A stretch of DNA of 26,102 nucleotides, taken from an uncultured Acetatifactor sp. (GTDB taxonomy: Bacteria > Bacillota > Clostridia > Lachnospirales > Lachnospiraceae). The first letter of the stretch is position 1. Each line of letters opens with the position of its first letter. The notes below the pieces were generated by a model, which made no database searches, had not been told where the DNA came from, and saw nothing but the letters and a program-made list of their open reading frames with translations. A program made the position numbers and the translations under genes. The stretch is from the NCBI GenBank assembly GCA_910585665.1, contig CAJUFI010000062.1, forward strand, positions 1 to 26,102. Direction: 5' to 3'. Positions 14,977-23,345 of the stretch are shown one piece after another.

Positions 14977-16231
14977 ATGAAAAAAGCGACCTGGCTCCTG
15001 GAAAATCTGCAACAGCTGAAAACCTCCCTGAAATGGATTGTCTTTGCCGCCCTCTCGGGTACCTCGGTGGGCCTGGTAAGCGCGCTCTTCCACTTTTGCC
15101 TGGCCGGCGCAGCCCGTTCCCGGGAAGAGCGCCCCTGGCTGATCTGGCTGCTGCCCTTCGGCGGCCTGCTTATCGTGGCCTCCTACCGCCTGCTCCAGCA
15201 CGAAAAGGACACGGGGACGAACCTGGTGCTCTCCTCCATCCATTCCGGCCACCGGCTGCCCCTGCGCATGGCTCCGCTGATTTTCCTCTCCACCCTGATC
15301 ACCCACCTGCTGGGAGGCTCCGCCGGCCGGGAGGGCGCAGCGCTGCAGCTGGGCGGCAGCATCGGCAGCGCCATCGGCAGACGGGTGGGCTTCGATGAAA
15401 AGGACAAGAACATCATGACCATGTGCAGCATGAGCGCCGCCTTTTCCGCCCTGTTCGGCACGCCCATGGCGGCAGCCATCTTCTCCCTGGAGGTGGTGAG
15501 CGTAGGCATCATGCACTATGCCGCCCTGGTGCCCTGTGTGATTGCCGCCCTGATCGCCTGTGCCATCGCCTCCCGTCTCGGCGTCCCCGCGGAAGCCTTC
15601 CCTCTGGATGCCGTCCCGCCGCTGACGGTGGGAAACGGGGCATGGATTATCGTTTTAGCGTCTCTCTGCACTGTTGAGCATCTTATTCTGCGTCCTGCTG
15701 CACCAGTCGGAGCGCCTTTACCACAAATTCTTTCCCAATCCCTACCTGCGGATCTTCGCGGGCGGCTGCATCGTGCTCCTTCTGACGCTCCTGACCGGGA
15801 GCCAGCGCTACAACGGCTCCGGCATCGAGCTGATCGTCCACTGCATGGAGGGGAACGCCGCCTCGCCGGAGATGTCCGTCCTGAAGATGCTCTTCACGGC
15901 CGCCACGCTGGGGGCGGGCTACAAGGGCGGGGAAATCGTCCCCTCCTTCTGCATCGGAGCCACTTTCGGGTGCCTTTTCGGCAGCCTGACGGGATTCGCC
16001 CCGTCCCTGTGCACGGCGGTGGGCATGACCGCCCTCTTCTGCGGCGTCACCAACTGCCCCATCAGCTCCCTGCTCATCAGCTTCGAGCTGTTCGGCTACG
16101 AGGGCATGCCCTATTTTCTGCTCACCGTGGCTTTCAGCTACATGCTCTCCGGCTACCATGGCCTGTACCACAGCCAGAAAATCATATACTCGAAATACCG
16201 CACCGATTTTATCAACAAAAAGGTTGGGTGA
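14977..16231 (+). pseudogene. CLC-family anion/proton antiporter, fluoride (CLC-F) type, frameshifted
   Basis: The first frame (14977 to about 15676) gives 233 residues with the conserved DTGTNLVLSSIHSGHRLPLR, then HLLGGSAGREGAALQLGGSI (gating Glu E119) and GTPMAAAIFSLEV. The second frame continues with SILFCVLLHQSERLYHKFF and GAGYKGGEIVPSFCIGATFG, and ends in FINKKVG at 16231. The switch occurs at about 15665-15680 (CTCTGCACTGTTGAGC) and fits loss of one base (or gain of two). There is no homopolymer there, so neither slippage nor programmed frameshifting is obvious. GTN in place of GSGIP and the LPLRMAPL...GGSAGREG block resemble fluoride-exporting CLC-F more than chloride EriC. When intact it would expel fluoride in exchange for protons. 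A sequencing error is possible. Confidence 0.8.
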
Positions 16232-16297
16232 CGCTGTCCAACATTCCGGCAACAGCCAGACAGCCCCTCCCGCGAAGCCATACTTGAATTGCTATTA

Positions 16298-16397
16298 GGA
16301 ATTGTCGGAAAATAACTGATGCAACTTGTTTAGGAGAAAGCCCAGAAATACAACGAAAACGGCTATAAACTTGCATCAGTTATTTGTAGACAATTCC
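16298..16397 (+). repeat. 100-bp TTA-flanked palindromic element, copy E, type 1
   Basis: A complete copy with TTA at 16295-16297 and 16398-16400. It has the best-preserved type 1 stem: 9 bp (GGAATTGTC), a 3-nt mismatch (GGA opposite GTA), then 15 bp (AAATAACTGATGCAA). It lies between the CLC gene and a nuclease/transposase-like fragment. Its insertion does not split a recognisable frame. Confidence 0.93.
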
Positions 16398-16400
16398 TTA

Positions 16401-16849
16401 CCACGTCCGCAAAATGGCGCTGGACGGAATTTTTGAGCCTGTTCGAGATGATGGAAGTGACAGACCCGAAAGTGCTGTCCTGTATGGACGACTACCATGT
16501 CAGGCTGATTGCGCCGGCCCTGATGACGGACGGGGAAATCATGAAGTTCCAATCCAGCCTCCGGGAGGTCATGCTGTTCATCCAGCGCGTGGAGCGCCGG
16601 GCAGTGGACGTGATCAACGCGATTACGGGCACAGGCCTGAAATATGAGGAGAGCGAGGTGACGGTCAACGTGTGCAAGGCGATTCTGGATATGCGGCTGG
16701 AGTCCGAGCAGATTGGGGAAGAACGAGGAGAACGGATAGGGGAATTAAAACAGGCTCGGGAAAGCGCAGTGAGATTCGCGTACAAAAAAGCAGGGACTCC
16801 TCGAGGGTCTCTACTCTTTTCGTGGATGATTCCGGTTATTTTATCCTGA
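16401..16849 (+). pseudogene. Fragment of a Rpn/PD-(D/E)XK transposase-like protein (tentative)
   Basis: Open frame from the element edge: KWRWTEFLSLFEMMEVTDPK, DYHVRLIAPALMTDGEIMKF, then a shortened link to RRAVDVINAITGTGLKYEE, and a Glu/Arg-rich coiled tail. This resembles the C-terminal half of recombination-promoting nuclease/putative transposase proteins abundant in Lachnospiraceae. There is no start codon with a ribosome site, the N-terminal nuclease domain is missing, and the end (GSLLFSWMIPVILS) looks like out-of-context readthrough. The family assignment is from memory of the pattern and is not certain. Confidence 0.45.
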
Positions 16850-16907
16850 ATTCCTCTGCTTCCTCATCTGTGAGCGGCCTGCCCGGCGGCTTAAATCTTT
16901 CTGTCAT
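16836..16907 (-). CDS. Possible 23-aa small protein overlapping the ATPase gene end
   Basis: ATG at 16907 inside the end of the ATPase gene, preceded by GGAGAGGA. It encodes MTERFKPPGRPLTDEEAEEF plus three residues, a plausible protein-like start. It may be the stub of a translationally coupled downstream gene that was deleted. Not recognised. Confidence 0.25.
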   Translation of the reverse strand: MTERFKPPGRPLTDEEAEEFRIK

Positions 16908-18330
16908 TCCTCTCCATCTGTAACGCCTGCCATCCGGTTCCCCCGTAAATATCCTCCATCGTCAGCAAAGCCACCTCTCCCTGTCTGGCCCGTTCCAGCA
17001 GGGGCTCCGTAAAACCTCCTTTGGAGAAAATATAATAATGGAACTTTCCATCCCCGCGAAATACTGCCGCATATCTGCGAAGCAGCTCCAGCTCATCCAC
17101 TCCGATTTTTTCATTCCTGTATTTACAGGAGCCGATCAGATACTCCTTTCCCTCCACCGGCGTCCCGACGATATCAATCTGTATCTCTGTCCGCGTGCCC
17201 GGATCCGTCCCCCACCACTGACCTACATCCCCCAGCAGAATCGGCAAGTCTTTCGCATAGCGCAGCAGATATTCCCGGCACATCTTCTCGAAGACCAGAC
17301 CCATATAATCCGGCAAAAAAGCCCTGACCGCCCGGGGGTAGATTTCCCGGAAGCGTCCGGCGCTGATGGCTGACATATTCCTGGGGACGAACCGATACCA
17401 GAACCGGAAGAAATTGTCCTCTATGGCATAGATGGTCTTTCTGCCCGGCTTCTCCGTGACTGGCGTTTCCTTTTTCAGGATGCCCAATTCCAGCAGGACG
17501 CGCAGATATTTCGCGCAGATGCCGGACTCCAGCCCCACTTTCGTGGCGATTTCATTGGCACGGGACGCTCCGCCTGCAATGGAAGAAATCACGGAGTTAT
17601 AGATGGCAGGCTCCCGCAGCTCTTGTTTCAGGAGGTTTTCCGGCTCCTCGAACAGATAGCCGGACGGGCTGAACAGGTTCTCGATCAATGCCTGATCCAG
17701 GCTTTCCTCCGCTTCCAGCTTGTTGATATAATGAGGAATCCCTCCGGTAATGCCGTAGAGAAGCGCCTGGTCTTCCACGCTCAGATTCGGATGAAAAACT
17801 GTCATCTCCCGGTAAGTCAGCGCCTGTATCTTGAACTGGGCAGTACGTCTGCCATAAAGCGGGCTTTCATAGCCCAGCACCTGATATTCCATAAAACTCA
17901 TGGAAGAACCGCAGAGAATCAAATACAGTCCGGTCTCCTGCCAGACATGGTCGATGATATGCTGCAGCCGTGAGGAAATGGATTTTTCCGATTTTGCAAG
18001 GTAGGGATATTCATCGATGACGAACACCAGGCGCTTCCCTTTTGCCATCTCTGTAATCTCCTCCAAAGCGTCATCATAGCTCCTATAAGTCGGGGCATTG
18101 TGCGCCTCCGGGTTTCGACACTGATAAATCGCTTTGGACAGGGCCTCCAGATTCTCGCCGGAAGACGCGTTCAGAGCGGCAAAGTATACAGTGGGTTTCC
18201 CCTTGCAGAACTCATTGATCAGCGCCGTCTTCCCCACCCGTCTTCTCCCGTATATGACGATACATTCAAAGCGGCCTTTCTCATAGCGCCGTCCCATTGT
18301 GCGCAGTTCCTCTTCCCGACAATAAAACAT
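16891..18330 (-). CDS. AAA ATPase of the ATPase_2/DUF234 family
   Basis: 479 aa. Walker A GRRRVGKT (28-35), Walker B LVFVIDE (D106-E107) and sensor-like ILCGSS (138-143) make an archaeal-type (ATPase_2) P-loop domain. About 240-300 is a winged helix (SRANEIATKVGLESG). About 310-420 is DUF234, a PD-(D/E)XK-like fold with E382, D386 and GSCKY (C402-K403). Most relatives I recall read GECK here, so the middle acidic residue appears replaced by Ser. The ATG at 18330 has AAGGAG 7 nt upstream. It is monocistronic, with its own promoter. The role of this family is unclear (defence, DNA repair and mobile-element links have been suggested), and no partner gene is adjacent. Confidence 0.85.
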   Translation of the reverse strand: MFYCREEELRTMGRRYEKGRFECIVIYGRRRVGKTALINEFCKGKPTVYFAALNASSGENLEALSKAIYQCRNPEAHNAPTYRSYDDALEEITEMAKGKRLVFVIDEYPYLAKSEKSISSRLQHIIDHVWQETGLYLILCGSSMSFMEYQVLGYESPLYGRRTAQFKIQALTYREMTVFHPNLSVEDQALLYGITGGIPHYINKLEAEESLDQALIENLFSPSGYLFEEPENLLKQELREPAIYNSVISSIAGGASRANEIATKVGLESGICAKYLRVLLELGILKKETPVTEKPGRKTIYAIEDNFFRFWYRFVPRNMSAISAGRFREIYPRAVRAFLPDYMGLVFEKMCREYLLRYAKDLPILLGDVGQWWGTDPGTRTEIQIDIVGTPVEGKEYLIGSCKYRNEKIGVDELELLRRYAAVFRGDGKFHYYIFSKGGFTEPLLERARQGEVALLTMEDIYGGTGWQALQMERNDRKI

Positions 18331-18385
18331 GGATGCTCTCCTTTTTCGCCAGTTACCGACTTACGAGTTGGTGAATTATGAGTCT

Positions 18386-18414
18386 ATTTTATGCCGGTAC
18401 AGAAAAAAAGTCAA
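18386..18414 (-). promoter_or_regulatory. Promoter of the AAA/DUF234 ATPase gene
   Basis: Minus strand: -35 TTGACT (18409-18414), 17-bp spacer, -10 TAAAAT (18386-18391). An imperfect dyad (ACCAACT...AGTCGGT, 18354-18371) lies downstream in the leader. Confidence 0.75.
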
Positions 18415-18423
18415 CAGATATCT

Positions 18424-18455
18424 GACCTAGTTTATCCGGACTTAGAACTCAGGTC
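18424..18455 (-). terminator. Weak stem-loop at the end of the MarR/ABC operon
   Basis: GACCT-AGTT (18424-18432) pairs with AACT-C-AGGTC (18446-18455), with one bulge. It overlaps the stop codon region of the ABC gene. A T-rich run follows only after about 15 nt, so termination efficiency is doubtful. Confidence 0.35.
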
Positions 18456-19728
18456 GCATACCCCGCATACTGTCTCATATAAAGCTCATAGTACTTGCCC
18501 TTCCGGGCCAGCAGATCATCGTGGGCACCGCTTTCCACAATTCTGCCCCGATCCATGACCACACTCAAATCCGAATCCCGTATCGTGGGCAGCCTGTGGG
18601 CAATCACGATGCTGGTACGGTCGCGCATGACCATCTGCATGGCGTCCTGGATGGCCTTCTCCGTCCTGGTGTCCACGTTGGAGGTGGCCTCGTCCAGAAT
18701 CAGGATTCTGGGATCCGCCACAAAGGCCCTGGCAATGGCCAGAAGCTGGCGCTGTCCCTGGCTGATGTTCTCGCCGGAGCCGGTGAGCACCGTGTCGTAC
18801 CCCTCCGGAAGGTTGCGAATCATCTCCTCACAGCGGCTCATCTCCGCCGCTTTCTCCAGCTGCTCTCTGGTGGCGTCCGCGTTGCCGTACTTCAGGTTCT
18901 CCTCCACCGTATTGGAGAACAGAACCGTGTCCTGGAGCACGATGGCAATATTATGCCGCAGACTCCCTCTGCCCACCTTCTGAATATCCTGGCTGTTGAT
19001 GCGGATTCTGCCGCTGTCGATGTCGTAAAAACGCATGAGCAGGTTCACGATGGTAGTCTTGCCGCATCCTGTGGCTCCCACCAGGGCCACCTTTTTGCCG
19101 GAGGGCACCGTCAGGCTGAAATCCTGGATCACCGGCTTGCCCGGCTCATAGGAGAACTGCACATGCTCAAAGGCGACCGCCGTCTCCTCCGCCGGCTTCA
19201 GCGCTTCGCCTGCCTGGTCTTCATTGTTCTCCTCCAGCACGGCAAAGACCCGCTCCGCACCCGCCCCGAGAGAATCTTTGTGGCCGCAAAGGTCAGGAAG
19301 ACGGTGGCAAAGCTCAGCAAAGCCAGCTGCCAGCAGTACCATACCATCACCGACACCGTCCCGATGATGGTGAGGACGCCGGAAAACAGGGAGGGCAGCG
19401 CCGAAGAGACAGTGGTGGAGATATTTTCGATGTCATTGGTCATACGGCTCATCACATCCCCGTGGGAATGGGTGTCCCCTGTCCTTTCCCCGGCGATAAT
19501 GTCCACCGCCTTGCTCTGCAGACCAGGCGCGCTGACACCGCACAGCGTCCCGCAGATGACCACCGCCAGCATGCCAAGCACCATCCGCTTCTCATGGACG
19601 AAATAGACCGCCACCTGTCTCAGGGTCTTTCCCACGTTTTCGGCATGCTCCACCTGTCCGAACCGCTCATGTCTGTTCATGCCCGGGATATTTTTTTCAG
19701 CCAGTTTCTGATTGTTGGATTCAGCCAT
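18449..19728 (-). pseudogene. ABC exporter half-transporter, second of the MarR-linked pair, with two internal deletions
   Basis: It starts at ATG 19728 with GGAGG 9 nt upstream, overlapping the end of the preceding ABC gene by 8 nt. The membrane domain begins normally (ESNNQKLAEKNIPGMNRHER; first helix MLAVVICGTLCGVSAPGLQS). It jumps from DIIAGERTG to DTHSHGDVMSRMTNDIENIS, losing about 70 residues, and at about 19270 from TKILSGRVR to GAERVFAVLEENN, losing about 150 residues and changing frame. The ATPase is intact in sequence: Walker A GATGCGKTT, signature ISQGQ, Walker B ILILDE, and AHR. With most of the membrane domain gone it cannot form a transporter. Confidence 0.85.
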
Positions 19729-20465
19729 GGTTCTCATCCTCCTCTCCCATCTGGGAATGGTAGATTTCCTGATAGACCCCACAGGATTCCAGAAGCTCCT
19801 CGTGGGTGCCGCTGTCCAGGATTCTGCCGTTCTCCAGCACAAGGATCCTGTCCGCCCGCCGCACGGAGGCAATCCGCTGGGCGATGATGATCTTGGTGCT
19901 CTGAGGGCTGAATTCCTGTAAAGCTCCGTAGAAGTCGGACTCCGTCTTTAAGTCCAGGGCGCTGGTGGAGTCGTCCAGTATCAGAATCTCCGCCGGTTTC
20001 AGGATGGCCCTTGCAATGGAGAGCCGCTGCTTCTGGCCGCCGGACAGGCTCATGCCCCTTTCTGCGACAATCGTGTCATATTTTTCGGCCGTGGAGGAGA
20101 TGAAGCTGTCGGCCTGGGCCGTGACGGCAGCCGCTTTCACTGCCTCCGCCGAGGCCTGAGGATTTCCCCAGGAAATGTTCTCCTCAATGGTGGCGCTGAA
20201 CAGTTCGCTTTTCTGCAGAACCACCGCCACTTTCTCGCGGAGGGCTTTCTGATTGTACTCCCGCACGTCCACGCCGTCCACCAAGACAGCCCCTTCGGTC
20301 ACATCGTAGAATCTGGGAATCAGGTTCACCAGGGAAGTCTTCCCGCACCCGGTGGCCCCCAGGATTGCCATTTCATGGTGCGGATGCCCGCTATATCCTC
20401 CTGCATGATGGCATTGATGGCGTCCAGCTGGGCCTGCAGCCTGGAAAAAAGCGGGTTTGCCCGGT
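19721..20465 (-). pseudogene. ABC exporter half-transporter, first of the MarR-linked pair, mostly deleted membrane domain
   Basis: Right after the MarR stop, the frame LNRANPLFSRLQAQLDAINA followed by MQEDIAGIRT is the coupling-helix region of an exporter membrane domain. It breaks at about 20370 into the ATPase in another frame: MAILGATGCGKTSLVNLIPR, signature LSGGQ, Walker B ILILDDSTSALD (Asp-Asp in place of Asp-Glu), and Gln in place of the H-loop His (AQR). These two substitutions mark it as the degenerate-site partner of a heterodimer, usual for this family and not themselves decay. The first 180 and a later 200 or so residues are deleted. Its end overlaps the start of the partner. Confidence 0.85.
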
Positions 20466-21122
20466 TCAGGCAGAATGCCCATGCTCGTGCCCGTGGCGGT
20501 CCTCGCCGCCATGCCCATACTCGTGCCCGTCCTCCCGGTCATCATGCCTGTGCCCATGGCAATCTCTGCCGCCATGGCCGCCCTCGCATCTGCGCTCACA
20601 CTCATGTCCATGGCGGTGATGTTTTCCTCCGCCTTCCTCTGCCGCGGTCCTATACCGGCGCGCCCAGTCCTCATTGACCTTTTCCAGCAGCGCCAGCAAA
20701 TCTTCCTTCTCGCTCTCCGACAGACAAGCAAACATTTCCACATGCCTTCTGCTGCGCTGCCCGGCCGCTTCGACCGCCCTCTGGATTCCCAGCTCCGTAA
20801 GCGAGATATTGGCAGTCCTTCTGTCCGTCTCGCTGATAGCGCGCTGGATAAGCCCGGCATTTTCCAGCTTGGAGAGAATCTCGCTGGCCGAACCCGGCTG
20901 TATCCCCAGGCGCATGGTCAGATCCCGCTGGGTAATGCTCCCCACCTCATTCAGAATAATCAGGATGCGCTGCTGGCTGGCCTTTCCCTCGTACAGCGAG
21001 CGCATGACATGGTTTAAATCACGCATATTTATAATTAGTTTTTTGTTAATATCCATCTCCTGTGCGTACTCAGTATATGACATCTTTTCAGATAAATTTT
21101 CCTTTTCCATTTGTTCCAACAT
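20466..21122 (-). CDS. MarR-family regulator with a His/Cys-rich C-terminal tail
   Basis: 218 aa from ATG 21122 (AGGAGG 9 nt upstream). An upstream start would fall inside the inserted element and is rejected. The winged-helix domain covers about 25-145 (LIILNEVGSITQRDLTMRLG, SASEILSKLENAGLIQRAIS, DRRTANISLTELG). The last 50 residues are strikingly rich in His, Gly, Asp, Glu and some Cys (HHRHGHECERRCEGGHGGRD...), suggesting metal binding. It heads an operon with two ABC exporter genes, both now pseudogenes. It likely represses its own promoter through the GGTACC palindromes 300 bp upstream. Loss of the exporter leaves a regulator without its apparent target. Confidence 0.88.
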   Translation of the reverse strand: MLEQMEKENLSEKMSYTEYAQEMDINKKLIINMRDLNHVMRSLYEGKASQQRILIILNEVGSITQRDLTMRLGIQPGSASEILSKLENAGLIQRAISETDRRTANISLTELGIQRAVEAAGQRSRRHVEMFACLSESEKEDLLALLEKVNEDWARRYRTAAEEGGGKHHRHGHECERRCEGGHGGRDCHGHRHDDREDGHEYGHGGEDRHGHEHGHSA

Positions 21123-21148
21123 TTCCTCAGTCCTCCTGTTTTCTTTTA

Positions 21149-21248
21149 GGAATTGTCGGAAAATAACTGCTGCAATTGCTTCAGGCAAAAGCCCGGAAAT
21201 ACAATAAAAATTGCCATAAACTTGCAGCAGTTATTTGTAGACAATTCC
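21149..21248 (+). repeat. 100-bp TTA-flanked palindromic element, copy F, type 2 (reference copy)
   Basis: A complete copy with TTA at 21146-21148 and 21249-21251. Terminal arms: GGAATTGTC, 3-nt mismatch (GGA against GTA), then AAATAACTGCTGCAA, giving 27-bp imperfect inverted repeats. The middle holds a second possible stem (GGCAA with TTGCC). It sits in the 5' leader of the MarR gene, 26 bp from its ATG and just upstream of its ribosome site, opposite in orientation. Read in one frame, the left part gives RNCRKITAAIASGKSPEIQ, a tail that would recur wherever it lands in a gene. Confidence 0.95.
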
Positions 21249-21419
21249 TTATGCCCTCTCAGAATCTCCAGATTGCCTGACATGCAGCTTTCCGGATTTT
21301 TGCCTGTTTCTGGTTCCGTCTCTCTTCCGGGTGCCTTTCTGGCCAAATACATGACACCGCTTCTGCAAATGCTGAGGGCCTGTTTTCCGGAACTACTTTT
21401 TTATCTACAATTTTATTTC

Positions 21420-21465
21420 GGTACCTTTATATTTTAATCCGCCTTCCGCATTTTATCAAGGTACC
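21420..21465 (-). promoter_or_regulatory. MarR promoter bracketed by two GGTACC operator palindromes
   Basis: Minus strand: -35 TTGATA (21454-21459), 17-bp spacer, -10 TAAAAT (21431-21436). AAAGGTACC occurs twice exactly 40 bp apart, cores at 21460-21465 (directly upstream of the -35; extended palindrome AAGGTACCTT) and 21420-21425 (just after the -10). Both are followed on the minus strand by an A/T-rich ATAAAAT-like stretch. This is the layout of an autorepressed promoter. Transcription would cross about 170 nt of leader and the 100-bp element before the MarR ATG. Confidence 0.65.
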
Positions 21466-21521
21466 TTTGTATTTATTTTGTATTCATAAAAAATTGCAAC
21501 CGCGCAGGTGGAAAAATTTCA

Positions 21522-21550
21522 TTGCCTTTTATACTGCCCACCGATAAAAT
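21522..21550 (+). promoter_or_regulatory. Probable promoter of the plus-strand ABC pair
   Basis: -35 TTGCCT (21522-21527), 17-bp spacer, -10 TAAAAT (21545-21550), about 150 bp before the GTG start at 21699. A second weaker candidate (TTGAAT...TATTGT) lies near 21615-21645. The leader has no other recognisable element. Confidence 0.5.
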
Positions 21551-21698
21551 TTGCAGTAAACTACAACGAAAGTCCCCCAGCCATATATGCTCATCCCAGA
21601 TTTTCTATTATTAGTTGAATAATTCTCCAGCAATGGGTTATTGTAAATCATCGCCCGTTTCTGTAAGATGAAAGAAAACCGAGAAAGGAGGGGCAAAA

Positions 21699-23339
21699 GT
21701 GACAGGCCATTTCAAAAAGGAGCTCCGGACAGTAGCCGCCTTGAACGGTATCCTGAAGACAATCCGCATCCCCATAAGCATCCTGACGGCCAGTCTGCTC
21801 TCCCGCACCGTTTCCGCCGCCGGTGCCGGAAACGCCGCTGTCGTCCTGGGACAAGGGGCGGCGCTGCTGTCAGTCATCTCAGGGATGCTTCTGCTGGAAA
21901 TCGGCGGCGGCATCCTGTCGCAAAGGCTGAAAGCGAAAGCGCTCCACCGCTGCAAGCTCTACCTGTACGGCCGACTGGCCGCCAGCCCGCTGGCATCCCT
22001 GGCTTCCTCCGGCCACGGCGACACGATAGAAAATCTCCATGAGGATTTCGGCACCGTAACGGAGAAGATTGCCACCTTGTATCCGGAATGGCTCACAGGC
22101 ATCGCCACCTTTGCCGCCTACCTTATATTCCTGTCTGCCCAAAGCTGGCAGATGGCGCTGCTCCTGGCCGGCATGTCCCTGTTGCAGCTGATTCCGCCTT
22201 TCCTGGTTCGCAGATTCCTACAGGTAAACTACGACAACTGCCGGGACATAGAAGCCCAGCTCACGGATTTCGTGGTGAGCGGATGTGAGGGCTTCCTGGC
22301 TATCAAAATGTACAGCCTGAAAAACTGGTGGCTGGGAGAGCTGGAGCGCTACCACAAAAAATACAGGAAGATAGGTTCTTCCAGCATCTACACAGGAACG
22401 GCGGAAAGCACGCTGGAGGAACTGGTCTCCATGCTGCTTGGCTATGGTGTCTATGGGGTCACAGGCGTGCTGGTGCTGGGAGGATATGTGCCCCTGGAGA
22501 CAGGAATCCAGGCCATTGCGCTGTCAGGAGGCCTGTTCGGCGCTTCGAAGAAGGCTTTCTCCATGATAGCAAGGTTCGGTGTGGCAAAAGTCGCCGAGAA
22601 CCGGCTGGAATCCGGGCCTTTTTCTGTCATTCCTCCGCAAAGGGAGACTGCCGGAATCTCTGTCCCGGACATCTCGATTATCAATCTGTCTTATTCCTAC
22701 GGAGACAAGACCCTCTTTGGAGGGGCACATGCCTTTTTCGGGAAGGGACGCACTGTGGTCATAAAGGGGCCCAACGGCACAGGGAAATCCACTCTGCTGC
22801 GCCTGGTGGCCGGAATGCTGCGCTGTGGGGAGGGAGAAATCAAAGTCGGGGGCGTAGCACCTGAAAACCTGTCAGACGACAGCTTCCCCCGGGACATCTT
22901 CTACCTTCCCCAGGAGGACGAGACCTTCAGCTTCCCCGCCTCTGAGTTCTACAGGATGAGCATCCCGGAAGCGGCCGGGCGGGCGGAGGAGCTAGCCCGG
23001 GAGCTTTGCCTTGGGGAAGACCTGATCCGCAACCACCCCATTGACAGCCTTTCCGGCGGAGAGAGGAAAAAGGTGTTCCTGGCGCTGGCCTTTGCGGCGG
23101 ATCCCCTGCTCATGCTTCTGGACGAGCCCACGAACTCCCTGGACGAGAAGGGCAGACAGAAGCTGACGGAGATGGTCAGGGGGCGCTGCCGCAGCACGGT
23201 CATCGTCACCCATGACAGCGTCTTCGACAGCATCTCGGAGGAAACATATCTGTGTGCAGAAGGGCAGCTGAGGACAGCCGGGGACAATCTCCATGGCTAT
23301 ACATCGAAGGAAAACGACATTACAGGGAAAGGAGACTGA
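21699..23339 (+). CDS. ABC exporter half-transporter (membrane domain + ATPase), first gene of plus-strand pair
   Basis: 546 aa from GTG 21699, chosen because AGGAGG lies 7 nt upstream. The membrane domain is about 15-300. The ATPase is about 325-525, with Walker A GPNGTGKST (357-365), signature LSGGE (451-455), Walker B LLDE (473-476) and H505. It is shorter than usual exporters. The second gene starts 6 bp after its stop, so the two form an operon and presumably a heterodimer. Divergent from the MarR gene, but its promoter lies outside the GGTACC boxes. The substrate is unknown. The compact size and paired fusion genes resemble uncharacterised peptide/antimicrobial exporters of gut Clostridia. 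Confidence 0.88.
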   Translation: MTGHFKKELRTVAALNGILKTIRIPISILTASLLSRTVSAAGAGNAAVVLGQGAALLSVISGMLLLEIGGGILSQRLKAKALHRCKLYLYGRLAASPLASLASSGHGDTIENLHEDFGTVTEKIATLYPEWLTGIATFAAYLIFLSAQSWQMALLLAGMSLLQLIPPFLVRRFLQVNYDNCRDIEAQLTDFVVSGCEGFLAIKMYSLKNWWLGELERYHKKYRKIGSSSIYTGTAESTLEELVSMLLGYGVYGVTGVLVLGGYVPLETGIQAIALSGGLFGASKKAFSMIARFGVAKVAENRLESGPFSVIPPQRETAGISVPDISIINLSYSYGDKTLFGGAHAFFGKGRTVVIKGPNGTGKSTLLRLVAGMLRCGEGEIKVGGVAPENLSDDSFPRDIFYLPQEDETFSFPASEFYRMSIPEAAGRAEELARELCLGEDLIRNHPIDSLSGGERKKVFLALAFAADPLLMLLDEPTNSLDEKGRQKLTEMVRGRCRSTVIVTHDSVFDSISEETYLCAEGQLRTAGDNLHGYTSKENDITGKGD

Positions 23340-23345
23340 CCGCAG

